This document shows, in pieces, positions 8,642 through 16,808 of a stretch of DNA of 64,000 bases. The DNA is from Lachnospiraceae bacterium (GTDB lineage Bacteria; Bacillota; Clostridia; Lachnospirales; Lachnospiraceae). Both the position numbers and the translations under genes were made by a program. How positions within the stretch are numbered: position 1 is the stretch's first letter; the number at the start of each line of letters is the position of its first letter. Under the pieces are notes generated by a model. It had not been told where the DNA came from. It worked only from the letters and a program-made list of their open reading frames with translations, and ran no database searches. Location: the NCBI GenBank assembly GCA_017448245.1, contig JAFSLV010000044.1:1-64000 (forward strand), read 5' to 3'.

Positions 8642-9024
8642 AATCACTCGAAGAACTCAAGGCCATCCGAGAGAGGGTACAGGGACAGATGAATCTGCGC
8701 GACGAATCCGGCACGGACACGCGCGTCGTCATCGGCATGGCGACCTGTGGTATCGCGGCCGGCGCAAGACCCGTGTTAAACAAATTCTCGGATCTGGTGC
8801 AGGAAAAAAACCTAACGGACATCATCGTCACACAGACGGGCTGTGCGGGGATGTGCAGGTACGAACCCATCGTCGACGTGTTTGTGCCCGGTGAACCTCA
8901 GGTGACCTACATCCACATGGATCCGGAAAAAGCGGAGCGCGTCTTCAACGAGCATCTCTTACACGGCAAGGTGGTGGAGGAATATCTGATTCCGGAAAAG
9001 ATGCAACCGGTTTCCGCAAAATAA
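8638..9024 (+). CDS. hndB: [2Fe-2S] thioredoxin-like ferredoxin subunit
   Basis: A 128-residue HndB-type protein. After a short helical N-terminus, the thioredoxin-like ferredoxin domain carries the first cluster ligands around MATCGIAAGA (one Cys visible) and the second pair in TGCAGMC. It resembles the N-terminal domain of the next gene product, consistent with electron transfer among NuoE-, HndB- and NuoF-like subunits. It starts inside the ATPase gene (4 nt overlap) and ends 57 nt before hndC. Confidence 0.87.
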   Translation: MKSLEELKAIRERVQGQMNLRDESGTDTRVVIGMATCGIAAGARPVLNKFSDLVQEKNLTDIIVTQTGCAGMCRYEPIVDVFVPGEPQVTYIHMDPEKAERVFNEHLLHGKVVEEYLIPEKMQPVSAK

Positions 9025-9081
9025 GGAACCCCGAAGGACAACCGTTGCCAGAAAAACGGGCCGACAAATAAGGAGGATATT

Positions 9082-10878
9082 ATGTTTCGAGCACATGTGC
9101 TTGTCTGCGGAGGAACCGGATGCGTATCCTCCGGTTCCGCAAAACTCATCGACCTCTTCAAGGAAGAGATCGAAAAACAGGGATTGAAGGATGAGGTGGC
9201 CGTTGTTCAGACCGGCTGTCACGGACTGTGTGCGATGGGTCCGATCGTGGTTGTCTATCCGGATGCGACGTTCTACGCCATGGTGAAGGAAGAAAATGTC
9301 AGCGAGATCGTCGAAGAGCATCTCCTAAAGGGGCGTGTCGTATCGCATCTCGTCTACAAGGAAGAGAGCGATGCGGGGGAAAACGTCAAATCTCTCAACG
9401 ATACGGACTTTTACAAAAAGCAGACGCGAGTGGCCCTGAGAAACTGCGGTGTCATCAATCCGGAGAATATCGACGAATACATCGGCATGCGCGGCTATGA
9501 AGCGCTCGGCAAGGTGCTGACCGAAATGCAGCCGGAAGATGTCATTGACACGATTTTAAAGAGCGGCCTAAGGGGCAGGGGCGGCGCCGGCTTCCCGACC
9601 GGACAGAAATGGAAGCTCGCAAGGGAACTGGTGCAGGACGGCGGACAAAAGTATGTCTGCTGCAACGCCGACGAGGGAGACCCGGGCGCCTTCATGGACC
9701 GCAGTGTGCTGGAGGGGGATCCGCACGTGGTTCTGGAGGCCATGGCGATCGCAGGCTATGCGATCGGCGCTTCGCAGGGGTACATCTACGTGCGTGCGGA
9801 ATATCCGATCGCCGTCGAGCGCTTAAAGATCGCGATCGGGCAGGCCAAGGAATACGGGCTTCTGGGTGAAAACATCTTTGAAAGCGGTTTTTCCTTTGAC
9901 ATTGACTTACGACTCGGCGCGGGCGCCTTTGTCTGCGGCGAGGAGACGGCACTGATGACCTCGATCGAGGGCAAGCGCGGCGAGCCAAGGCCCCGCCCGC
10001 CGTTCCCCGCGGTTTCCGGCCTTTACCAGCGTCCGACGATCCTGAACAACGTCGAGACCTGGGCCAATATCCCGCAGATCATCTTAAACGGCGCGGACTG
10101 GTTTGCCTCGATGGGAACGGAAAAGTCCAAGGGCACCAAGGTCTTTGCCCTGGGCGGCAAGATCAACAACACGGGTCTTGTCGAAATCCCGATGGGGACG
10201 ACGCTCAGGGAGGTTGTCGAAGATATCGGCGGCGGTGTCCCGAACGGCAAGAAATTCAAGGCGGCACAGACGGGCGGCCCCTCCGGCGGCTGCATCCCGG
10301 CAGAGCATTTTGATGTGCCGATCGATTATGACAATCTGACGGCCATCGGCTCCATGATGGGTTCGGGCGGCCTCATCGTCATGGACGAGGACAACTGCAT
10401 GGTGGATATCGCCAAGTTCTTCCTTGAATTCACGGTCGACGAGAGCTGCGGCAAGTGCGTGCCCTGCCGCATCGGCACGAAACGCATGTATGAGATCTTA
10501 GACCGCATCACCAAGGGACAGGGAACGCTGAAGGATCTTGACCGCCTGCAGGAGCTTGCGGCGCATATCAAGGACAATGCCTTGTGCGGTCTCGGCCAGA
10601 CGGCGCCGAATCCGATCCTTTCGACGCTCCAGTATTTCCATGACGAGTATGTCGCGCACGTGGTGGACAAGAAATGTCCCGCCAAGGTCTGCAGGGGTCT
10701 TTTGACCTATACGATCATTCCCGAAAAGTGCAGAGGCTGTACGAAGTGCGCCCGCAACTGTCCGGTCCGCTGTATTTCCGGCACCGTCAAGGAAGTTCAT
10801 ACGATCGACCAGGAACAGTGCATCAAGTGCGGCGCCTGCATGGCCAACTGCCCGTTTGACGCGATTGTAAAAGAATAA
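9082..10878 (+). CDS. hndC: NADH-linked hydrogenase NuoF-like flavoprotein subunit
   Basis: A 598-residue NuoF/HndC subunit that binds FMN and NAD(H). Domains in order are a thioredoxin-like [2Fe-2S] domain (CGGTGC, TGCHGLC; residues about 1-95), the NuoF core with the flavin/NADH loop [13 protein letters not shown] near 165, the SLBB domain, the [4Fe-4S] motif [10 protein letters not shown] near 453, and two C-terminal [4Fe-4S] ferredoxin motifs ([12 protein letters not shown] and [12 protein letters not shown], from about 551). This is the usual architecture of bifurcating hydrogenase HydB/HndC. The SD AAGGAGG supports the ATG, with 17 nt to the catalytic subunit. Confidence 0.95.
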   Translation: MFRAHVLVCGGTGCVSSGSAKLIDLFKEEIEKQGLKDEVAVVQTGCHGLCAMGPIVVVYPDATFYAMVKEENVSEIVEEHLLKGRVVSHLVYKEESDAGENVKSLNDTDFYKKQTRVALRNCGVINPENIDEYIGMRGYEALGKVLTEMQPEDVIDTILKSGLRGRGGAGFPTGQKWKLARELVQDGGQKYVCCNADEGDPGAFMDRSVLEGDPHVVLEAMAIAGYAIGASQGYIYVRAEYPIAVERLKIAIGQAKEYGLLGENIFESGFSFDIDLRLGAGAFVCGEETALMTSIEGKRGEPRPRPPFPAVSGLYQRPTILNNVETWANIPQIILNGADWFASMGTEKSKGTKVFALGGKINNTGLVEIPMGTTLREVVEDIGGGVPNGKKFKAAQTGGPSGGCIPAEHFDVPIDYDNLTAIGSMMGSGGLIVMDEDNCMVDIAKFFLEFTVDESCGKCVPCRIGTKRMYEILDRITKGQGTLKDLDRLQELAAHIKDNALCGLGQTAPNPILSTLQYFHDEYVAHVVDKKCPAKVCRGLLTYTIIPEKCRGCTKCARNCPVRCISGTVKEVHTIDQEQCIKCGACMANCPFDAIVKE

Positions 10879-10895
10879 CAGGAAGGAGACCTGAG

Positions 10896-12671
10896 ATGTC
10901 CGAAAAAACAAAAGAAAAAAAGATGGTGAACATCAAGATCAACGGGATCTCCTTTGCTGTCGAGGAGGGGATGACGATCCTTGCGGCGGCAAGGCAGGCC
11001 AACATCCACATCCCGACGTTGTGTTACTTAAAGGAGATCAACGAAATCGGCGCCTGCCGTATCTGCGTGGTGGAGGTCAAGGGAGCGAGAACTCTTGTCA
11101 CCGCCTGTGTCTATCCGGTATCGGAGGGAATGGAGATCTTTACCAACACGCCGCGTGTGCTGAACGCACGCAGGGACACCCTCAAGCTGATTCTTTCCGA
11201 CCATGACAAGGAGTGCCTCTCCTGCGTCAGAAGCGGCAGCTGCGAGCTGCAGCGCCTGTGTCAGGAATACAATGTCGACAATGCGCATGAGTATGAGGGC
11301 GACATGAATGTCTTTGAGCCCGACTGCTCCGCACCGCATATGGTGCGCGACAACAACAAGTGCATCCTCTGCCGCCGGTGCGTGGCCGCCTGCGAACAGT
11401 TCCAGTCGGTCGGCGTGATCGGTCCCAATAACCGCGGCTTTGCGACGCGCATCGGCTGTGCCTACGATCTGCCGCTCGGGTCGACCGCCTGTGTTGACTG
11501 CGGACAGTGCATCGCGGTATGCCCGGTCGGCGCCTTGTATGAAAAGGACGACACCGAGGCGGTCTTTGAGGCGCTTGCCGATCCGGAAAAGACGGTCTTT
11601 GTGCAGACGGCACCGGCCGTGAGAGCCGCGCTCGGCGAAGCCTTTGATTATCCCGTGGGGACGGACACCGAGGGCAAGATGGTGGCCGCCTTACGCAGAC
11701 TCGGTTTTGACGGTGTTTACGATACCAATTTCGGTGCGGACTTAACGATCCTGGAGGAAGCGCATGAGTTTCTGGACCGTTTCAAAAACGGAGGAAAGCT
11801 TCCCCTGATCACGTCGTGTTCTCCCGGCTGGGTCAAGTTCTGCGAGCACTATTTCCCGGATCTGACGGAGAATCTGTCGAGCTGCAAATCCCCGCACCAG
11901 ATGCAGGGAGCCCTGATGAAATCGTATCTTGCGGAAAAGAAAGGGATCGACGCTAAGGACATTGTAACGGTTTCCGTCATGCCCTGTACCGCCAAAAAAT
12001 TTGAGAGACAAAGGGACGATGAGGCGGGTACCGGATATCCGGACGTGGATCACGTGATTACGACGAGGGAACTCGCACGGATGATCAGGCGTGCCGGCAT
12101 CCAGTTCCGGGAACTTCCGGATGAAGCCTTTGACGATCCGATGGGAGAGTATTCCGGCGGCGGCGTGATCTTCGGCGTCTCCGGCGGCGTCATGGAGGCG
12201 GCGCTCAGGACAGCGGTCTACTGGATCACCAACGACGATACCAATACGCCCGTCGACTTTAACGATGTCCGGGGCATGCAGGGAATCAAGGATGCGACCT
12301 ATACAGTCGGCGATGTGACGGTGCGCGTTGCGGTCGCCTCGGGCTTAAGCAATGCGAGAAAGCTCTTAAATGACGTCAAATCCGGTAAGGCACAGTATGA
12401 CTTTATCGAGATCATGGGATGTCCCGGCGGCTGCATCAACGGAGGCGGACAGCCCCAGGTTCCCGCGGAGGTGCGTAACTTTACCGATTACAGGGAAAAG
12501 AGGGCCAAGGCGCTCTATACGATCGATTCCGCGGCCCATGTGCGCAAGTCCCACCAGAACGAGTCGCTCAAAAAACTCTACGACGAGTATCTCGGGGAGA
12601 TCGGCGGCGAAAAAGCACATCATCTTCTGCATACGACCTATGTGAAGCGGGGACTCTACAGCGAGGTATAG
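10896..12671 (+). CDS. hndD: NADH-dependent [FeFe] hydrogenase catalytic subunit (group A)
   Basis: A 591-residue monomer with the H-cluster. Order: N-terminal [2Fe-2S] domain (GACRICVVEV), HxxxCxxCx5C [4Fe-4S] site (HDKECLSCVRSGSC), two ferredoxin motifs (CILCRRCVAAC, CVDCGQCIAVCP), then the hydrogenase domain. Its L1 is TSCSPGW near 306, L2 MPCTAKKFE near 361 and L3 MGCPGGCINGGGQP near 506, followed by the small-subunit-like C-terminus. It reduces protons or oxidises H2 with electrons from NADH and probably ferredoxin. L1 has Ser at the second Cys of the textbook TSCCPxW. The gene ends 8 nt before the convergent ABC ATPase. Confidence 0.95.
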   Translation: MSEKTKEKKMVNIKINGISFAVEEGMTILAAARQANIHIPTLCYLKEINEIGACRICVVEVKGARTLVTACVYPVSEGMEIFTNTPRVLNARRDTLKLILSDHDKECLSCVRSGSCELQRLCQEYNVDNAHEYEGDMNVFEPDCSAPHMVRDNNKCILCRRCVAACEQFQSVGVIGPNNRGFATRIGCAYDLPLGSTACVDCGQCIAVCPVGALYEKDDTEAVFEALADPEKTVFVQTAPAVRAALGEAFDYPVGTDTEGKMVAALRRLGFDGVYDTNFGADLTILEEAHEFLDRFKNGGKLPLITSCSPGWVKFCEHYFPDLTENLSSCKSPHQMQGALMKSYLAEKKGIDAKDIVTVSVMPCTAKKFERQRDDEAGTGYPDVDHVITTRELARMIRRAGIQFRELPDEAFDDPMGEYSGGGVIFGVSGGVMEAALRTAVYWITNDDTNTPVDFNDVRGMQGIKDATYTVGDVTVRVAVASGLSNARKLLNDVKSGKAQYDFIEIMGCPGGCINGGGQPQVPAEVRNFTDYREKRAKALYTIDSAAHVRKSHQNESLKKLYDEYLGEIGGEKAHHLLHTTYVKRGLYSEV

Positions 12672-12679
12672 ACTTCCGT

Positions 12680-13468
12680 TTACCGGAAAAGATAGCCAAG
12701 CACATCAAAATCAAAGACCTCCTCCAGCAGCGTTCTGTCCGCGAGGAGGTCTTCTTTTTCTCCGTATGCGGCAAGACGCCCTTCTTTTAAGAGCAGCACA
12801 TGCGTGGCAAGACGCCTGGCGTCCGTCAGGTCATGGAAGACGCCGAGCAGCGTGTTTTGATGCGCACTGCCGTCCGGAAGAACGGTTTCCTTCAGGCTCC
12901 ATGATTTGAGAAAGTCGATGAGCTCCGCCCGGTATTTGAGATCCAGATGGCTGGCCGGTTCGTCCAGCAGGATGAAGGGCGCCTCCTGCACAAGGGTACG
13001 CGCGAGGAAGACCCGCTGGAGCTGTCCTCCGGAGAGGGTATCGATCGGACGCTCCGATACGTCCGTAAGGCCCGTGAAGCGGAGCATTTCATCCGTCATT
13101 TCACGGTCTTTCGGGGTCATTTCCCCAAAAAGGAGCCCCTTTTTTGCGTGCAGATATCTGCCCTGCGAGACGGTCTCTTCCACGGTATAGGGAAAGTAGG
13201 CATGGTTGGTCTGTTCCAGAAAGGCACAGCATGAGGCAACGCGGGCGGCCTTCATTTCCCGGACCTCAAGTCCGTCAAAGGTGATGCTGCCCCGGTAGGG
13301 AAGGGATCCCGTGACCGCACGCAAAAGAGAGGTCTTTCCGCTGCCGTTTGCGCCAAGAACCGCCACGCGCATCCCCGCTTCGACACAAAAGGAGATATCC
13401 TTCAGGACATCGCAGGCGTAAGAAGCCGTATCATACGAGGCGGATACATGATCGAGGACGAGTCTCAT
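12680..13468 (-). CDS. ABC transporter ATPase, iron-chelate/cobalamin type
   Basis: A 262-residue FecE/BtuD-like ATPase. Walker A is GANGSGKTS, the signature LSGGQLQR and Walker B FILLDEPASHLD, with the H-loop apparently in the segment around HDLTDARRLA. It energises uptake by the permease encoded just upstream. The start is ATG 13468, giving a 4 nt ATGA overlap with the permease stop; the same frame stays open far upstream but only as shadow of the permease gene. Confidence 0.94.
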   Translation of the reverse strand: MRLVLDHVSASYDTASYACDVLKDISFCVEAGMRVAVLGANGSGKTSLLRAVTGSLPYRGSITFDGLEVREMKAARVASCCAFLEQTNHAYFPYTVEETVSQGRYLHAKKGLLFGEMTPKDREMTDEMLRFTGLTDVSERPIDTLSGGQLQRVFLARTLVQEAPFILLDEPASHLDLKYRAELIDFLKSWSLKETVLPDGSAHQNTLLGVFHDLTDARRLATHVLLLKEGRLAAYGEKEDLLADRTLLEEVFDFDVLGYLFR

Positions 13469-14499
13469 CTCCTTTTCCTCCCGAAATAGAGATACATAAA
13501 AAACGGCGTTCCCATCAGTGCGCATACCGCACCGACCGGAATCTCTCTCGGACTTAAGACCGTGCGCGACACCGTATCGGTAAGGGAAAGGAAGGCCCCG
13601 CCGCACAAAAAGGAAAGGAGCAGAAGACGGTTCATCTTTGGTCCCGCAAGGCGCCGCACCGCATGCGGTACGATCAGATCGACAAAGCCGATCGTACCGG
13701 TAAAGCATACCGCACAACCCGTAATCAGCGAAGATACTGCCAGCAAAAAGAGCTTGTTGCGCCGCACGTCGACACCGACCGCGCGGGCGGACGTATCCCC
13801 GAAGGAGAGGAGATCCAGTTCCCGGTGTCTGAGTATCAGAAGGATAAGGCCAACGAAGGAAACCGCAAACAAAACCCCCGCGTGGTACCACCTTCGTCCC
13901 GCAAAGGAGCCCATCTGCCACATCAAAATGCGGCTCAAATGCTCGGGATTGAGCGTGGAGACGAGCGTGACCATCGCGCTCATAAACAGGGAGACGACCA
14001 TGCCCAGCAGAATCACCGTGACGCCCGATACGTTGCGGTCCAGACGCGCGGCAAGCGTGAGCACAAAGAACATCGTCAAAAAAGCAAAGCCAAAGCCCGC
14101 AAACGGCAAAAGGAAGGCGCCGAGTACGGGAGAAGTGAGGCGGAGCGCAACAACGATGCTTGCGCCGAGAGAGGCGCCGCTCGACACCCCGAGCGTAAAG
14201 GACGAGGCCAGCGGATTTTGCAGAACGGACTGCATCACCGCACCCGTGACGGACAACATCCCGCCGACCGCAAAGGCGCAAAGCGCCCTGGGAATGCGGA
14301 TATCGATCAGCACGCTTTGTATGGTCGGTGCGATATGCGCGGGGAGCGGTGCGGAAAAAAGCTTTGCCCCGAGAATCGCAACGATGTCTCCGGGGGGAAT
14401 CCATACACTGCCGGTGCCGACGCTGAGGAGCAGGGCAGACAGAGCCAAAAGAAGCGCCGGCACAAACAGCAGATTCTTTTTATCGGAACGTGATTCCAT
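13465..14499 (-). CDS. FecCD-family ABC permease
   Basis: A 344-residue polytopic membrane protein of the FecCD/BtuC family with about ten hydrophobic segments. Typical family stretches are visible, such as PRALCAFAVGGMLSVTGAVMQ and NPLASSFTLGVSSGASLGAS. It forms the homodimeric channel for siderophore, heme or cobalamin import. The start codon overlaps the binding-protein stop by one base (TGATG) and its end overlaps the ATPase gene. The substrate cannot be told from the permease. Confidence 0.95.
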   Translation of the reverse strand: MESRSDKKNLLFVPALLLALSALLLSVGTGSVWIPPGDIVAILGAKLFSAPLPAHIAPTIQSVLIDIRIPRALCAFAVGGMLSVTGAVMQSVLQNPLASSFTLGVSSGASLGASIVVALRLTSPVLGAFLLPFAGFGFAFLTMFFVLTLAARLDRNVSGVTVILLGMVVSLFMSAMVTLVSTLNPEHLSRILMWQMGSFAGRRWYHAGVLFAVSFVGLILLILRHRELDLLSFGDTSARAVGVDVRRNKLFLLAVSSLITGCAVCFTGTIGFVDLIVPHAVRRLAGPKMNRLLLLSFLCGGAFLSLTDTVSRTVLSPREIPVGAVCALMGTPFFMYLYFGRKRR

Positions 14500-15581
14500 C
14501 AGGCTGCGTTTGGAAGAGCCTCATCCGCAAACGGATCGGCGATATCTTCAAAGAGCCCGGGATAGAGGATGAGACCGATCTCCAAAATAGCGCCGCATAC
14601 GCGGTGATTGGGCCGGTTGATCCGGTTGCCGTCGATCAGATAGACATCGCCGTTTTGTATGGCCGTCACCCCTTCCCATCCGGGGAGCGAAAGCAGTACA
14701 TCGACGATATCCGGAATATAATCCTCCGTTGTCAGGATCACTTCCGGGTCTTGAGCAACGGCCCACTCCTCGTCCAGCGCCGGCCAGGGGGAGTCCGCAC
14801 CGGAGGCGATGTTATCCCCGCCGGTGAGAGAAAGAATCTCATCGATATAACTGCCGGGGCCCACCGAATAGATCATCGGATAGTCAGGGGTAGGAGAGGA
14901 GAGTTCGAACAGGATCGTGCGGCGGTGTTCGAAATCCGTTGTGTCCATAACGGTATGCACCGCGGAGAGAAATGCTTCCATCTCCTGCGCGATCTCTTCG
15001 GCAGTAGCTCTTTCTCCCGCGCAGTCGCCGATAAAGACGATCGAATCAATGATTTCCTGCAGAGAGGAGGGACTTTCGATATCGATGATAAAGACCCCCG
15101 CTTCCCTGGCAGAGGCAAAGACATCCTCGCCCCACGCATAGCTCATGCCGGTCGTAAAGACGATATCGGCATTCAGGGCGACGATCTGCTCATTGTCGGG
15201 ATTCATCATGTCAAAGGCGGGAATGCCCGCGGGCAGGATGTCCGCGTAATCCGCCGCGGAGTAGGTGTCCACGGCGACGATTTTTTCGGAGAGCCCCAGA
15301 TCGGTCAAAAGCTCCGTGGTCGAGGGGGCAAGCGAAATAATCGTATCGACTGTGGCCGGGACGAGGAGCTCTTCCCCGTAGAGACCGGTGACGCCGCGCA
15401 CGGCATCCGACGGCGCGGGTTCTTCCTGTGTTGTTTCATCCGGCGTCTCTTCGGAAGAGTCCGCCGCGGGGGCGGAAGAGGAGACGCTGGCGCCCGCATC
15501 CGGCGCCGACGCCTGTGAGGCACATCCCGCGACAAGGGATAAGAGCAAAAGAAAGGCAACAAAAGAAAAGCGTCTGTTCAT
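14499..15581 (-). CDS. Substrate-binding lipoprotein of metal-chelate ABC importer
   Basis: A 360-residue lipoprotein of the FecB/BtuF type. The signal peptide ends in the lipobox LVAGC (lipidated Cys at residue 20), followed by a Ser/Ala/Glu-rich linker to about residue 65, then the bilobal binding domain (IISLAPSTTELLTDLGL typical of lobe 1; NGDVYLIDGNRINRPNHR near the end). It captures the ligand at the cell surface. The start was set at the second ATG, 9 nt after AGGAGG; the first ATG (15590) touches the SD. Confidence 0.92.
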   Translation of the reverse strand: MNRRFSFVAFLLLLSLVAGCASQASAPDAGASVSSSAPAADSSEETPDETTQEEPAPSDAVRGVTGLYGEELLVPATVDTIISLAPSTTELLTDLGLSEKIVAVDTYSAADYADILPAGIPAFDMMNPDNEQIVALNADIVFTTGMSYAWGEDVFASAREAGVFIIDIESPSSLQEIIDSIVFIGDCAGERATAEEIAQEMEAFLSAVHTVMDTTDFEHRRTILFELSSPTPDYPMIYSVGPGSYIDEILSLTGGDNIASGADSPWPALDEEWAVAQDPEVILTTEDYIPDIVDVLLSLPGWEGVTAIQNGDVYLIDGNRINRPNHRVCGAILEIGLILYPGLFEDIADPFADEALPNAA

Positions 15582-15672
15582 TGGGATCATCCTCCTTTGT
15601 TAGTTGTACACCGCAAGATATTTGCGATGCGGCGGAATCATACCGCCATCTGCCAATGAATGGAACGCTATT

Positions 15673-15702
15673 ATTGTAAGGGAGCGGGCGCGCGGAAGTC
15701 AA
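15673..15702 (-). promoter_or_regulatory. Promoter and hairpin leader of the ABC importer operon
   Basis: On the minus strand TTGACT (15697-15702) and TACAAT (15673-15678) have 18 bp spacing. The leader to the ATG (about 85 nt) can fold GGCGG-TATGATT-CCGCC and CGCAA-ATATC-TTGCG hairpins within 15615-15655. No cobalamin-riboswitch consensus is visible and the leader is too short for one. Confidence 0.6.
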
Positions 15703-15724
15703 ATTTTAAAAGAAGCGCTCAATA

Positions 15725-15733
15725 TGGTATACT
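15725..15733 (+). promoter_or_regulatory. Extended -10 promoter at the SGNH hydrolase start
   Basis: TGG followed by TATACT ends 8 nt before the ATG at 15742, so initiation would fall at or within two bases of the start codon. No SD is present. This is a second candidate leaderless gene, like the Fic gene. Confidence 0.45.
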
Positions 15734-15741
15734 GGTACGGT

Positions 15742-16803
15742 ATGAGAAATTCGACAAAGAAAAAAATCATCGTGGCGGAGCTGTTTATCCTGTGTACCCT
15801 GGTGGTGATTGCGGTGGCGGGCGTGATGCTGCGCACACAGTCGCTCGGCAAGGAAAAGGACGAGATCGGGGTAGCGTCCGCGGAAACGGCCTCCTCCTTT
15901 GTATTGCCGCTGCCTGCGCATCAGCCCGGGGATTCTTACGCATCGACGGACAGTGCACAGAGCACGCCGCAGGAAACGGTGGAAATCCCCGAGGAGATCC
16001 TGACGGACGAAGCGGTGCCCGGAGAGGAAATCCCCGCAGCGCCGGCCTATCCTTCGTATGAGCCCGCACAGGTGCGCGGCGATATCGCAACGGCGCAGGA
16101 AGAAGGTGCCTCCTATGCGGTCACGATGGCAATGGACGAAGAGGCGCGGACGATTCTCGCAAATAAACACGCGGACACGTCGCAGATCACCATCACCTGT
16201 TTTGGCGATTCTTTGACGAAGGGCGTCGGCGCACAAAGCGGTTATCCCGATACGATCTGGCGGGAGCTCGCGCCCTTTGAGCTCTATAATCTCGGTCTCG
16301 GGGGATCTCCGATTGCCGGATTTACGGGTGTCGCAACACCGATGGTCTACCGTTATCCGGAAATCCCGGAAAGCTCCGACATCATCATCGTCTTCGGAGG
16401 GATCAACGACAGCTTTGTCTGCGAAGAAGCGGGTTTTGGCGCACCCGGTATCAGGGATACCTTTTGCGGGGATGTCGATCATCTTTTTTTGCGGCTTATC
16501 GAAAATTATCCCGCAGCCAAAATCTTTGTCGTGATTCCTTCGCCCGCGACCGAATTTGACTCGCTCAAGGAAAAGAACCCCGGGCTTCTTTCACAGGAGG
16601 CATTCCGGCAGGAACTGCTCAACCGTGCGGCGTATTACGGGCTGGAGGTGGTGGATCTGTTTGACATGAACTGCCTGAATCCGTACGATGCCATGGTGCG
16701 GCAGTCGTTTTTTTATGACGGATGTCATCTGAATGATGCGGGATACGAGATACTCGGCAGGATTCTTGCCGCCCGCATCGTCGGCTATCTGCAGAGCCGG
16801 TAA
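15742..16803 (+). CDS. Membrane-anchored SGNH/GDSL hydrolase
   Basis: A 353-residue esterase-fold protein. An N-terminal signal-anchor (about residues 9-28) is followed by a roughly 110-residue low-complexity Pro/Glu/Ser/Ala linker, then an SGNH domain. Block I is CFGDSLTKGVG, block III is GGINDS and block V DGCHLNDAGY, giving the Ser/Asn/Asp-His set. It probably de-acylates or otherwise modifies a cell-surface glycan or lipid outside the membrane; the substrate is unknown. The start at 15742 is judged by the hydrophobic anchor. ATG 15724 is the alternative but overlaps the -10. It is convergent with the M15 peptidase, 5 nt apart. Confidence 0.85.
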   Translation: MRNSTKKKIIVAELFILCTLVVIAVAGVMLRTQSLGKEKDEIGVASAETASSFVLPLPAHQPGDSYASTDSAQSTPQETVEIPEEILTDEAVPGEEIPAAPAYPSYEPAQVRGDIATAQEEGASYAVTMAMDEEARTILANKHADTSQITITCFGDSLTKGVGAQSGYPDTIWRELAPFELYNLGLGGSPIAGFTGVATPMVYRYPEIPESSDIIIVFGGINDSFVCEEAGFGAPGIRDTFCGDVDHLFLRLIENYPAAKIFVVIPSPATEFDSLKEKNPGLLSQEAFRQELLNRAAYYGLEVVDLFDMNCLNPYDAMVRQSFFYDGCHLNDAGYEILGRILAARIVGYLQSR

Positions 16804-16808
16804 AGAGC

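Noticed and set aside
12680..14404. A 574-residue apparent protein spanning the ABC ATPase and most of the permease region
   Set aside because: Only the last 262 residues are a real ATPase. The N-terminal part is an Arg/Gly/Ala-rich out-of-frame reading of the FecCD permease gene, and an ATGA overlap gives the true start at 13468.
15591..15672. Cobalamin riboswitch upstream of the metal-chelate importer
   Set aside because: The leader is under 100 nt and no conserved B12-box sequence is visible.
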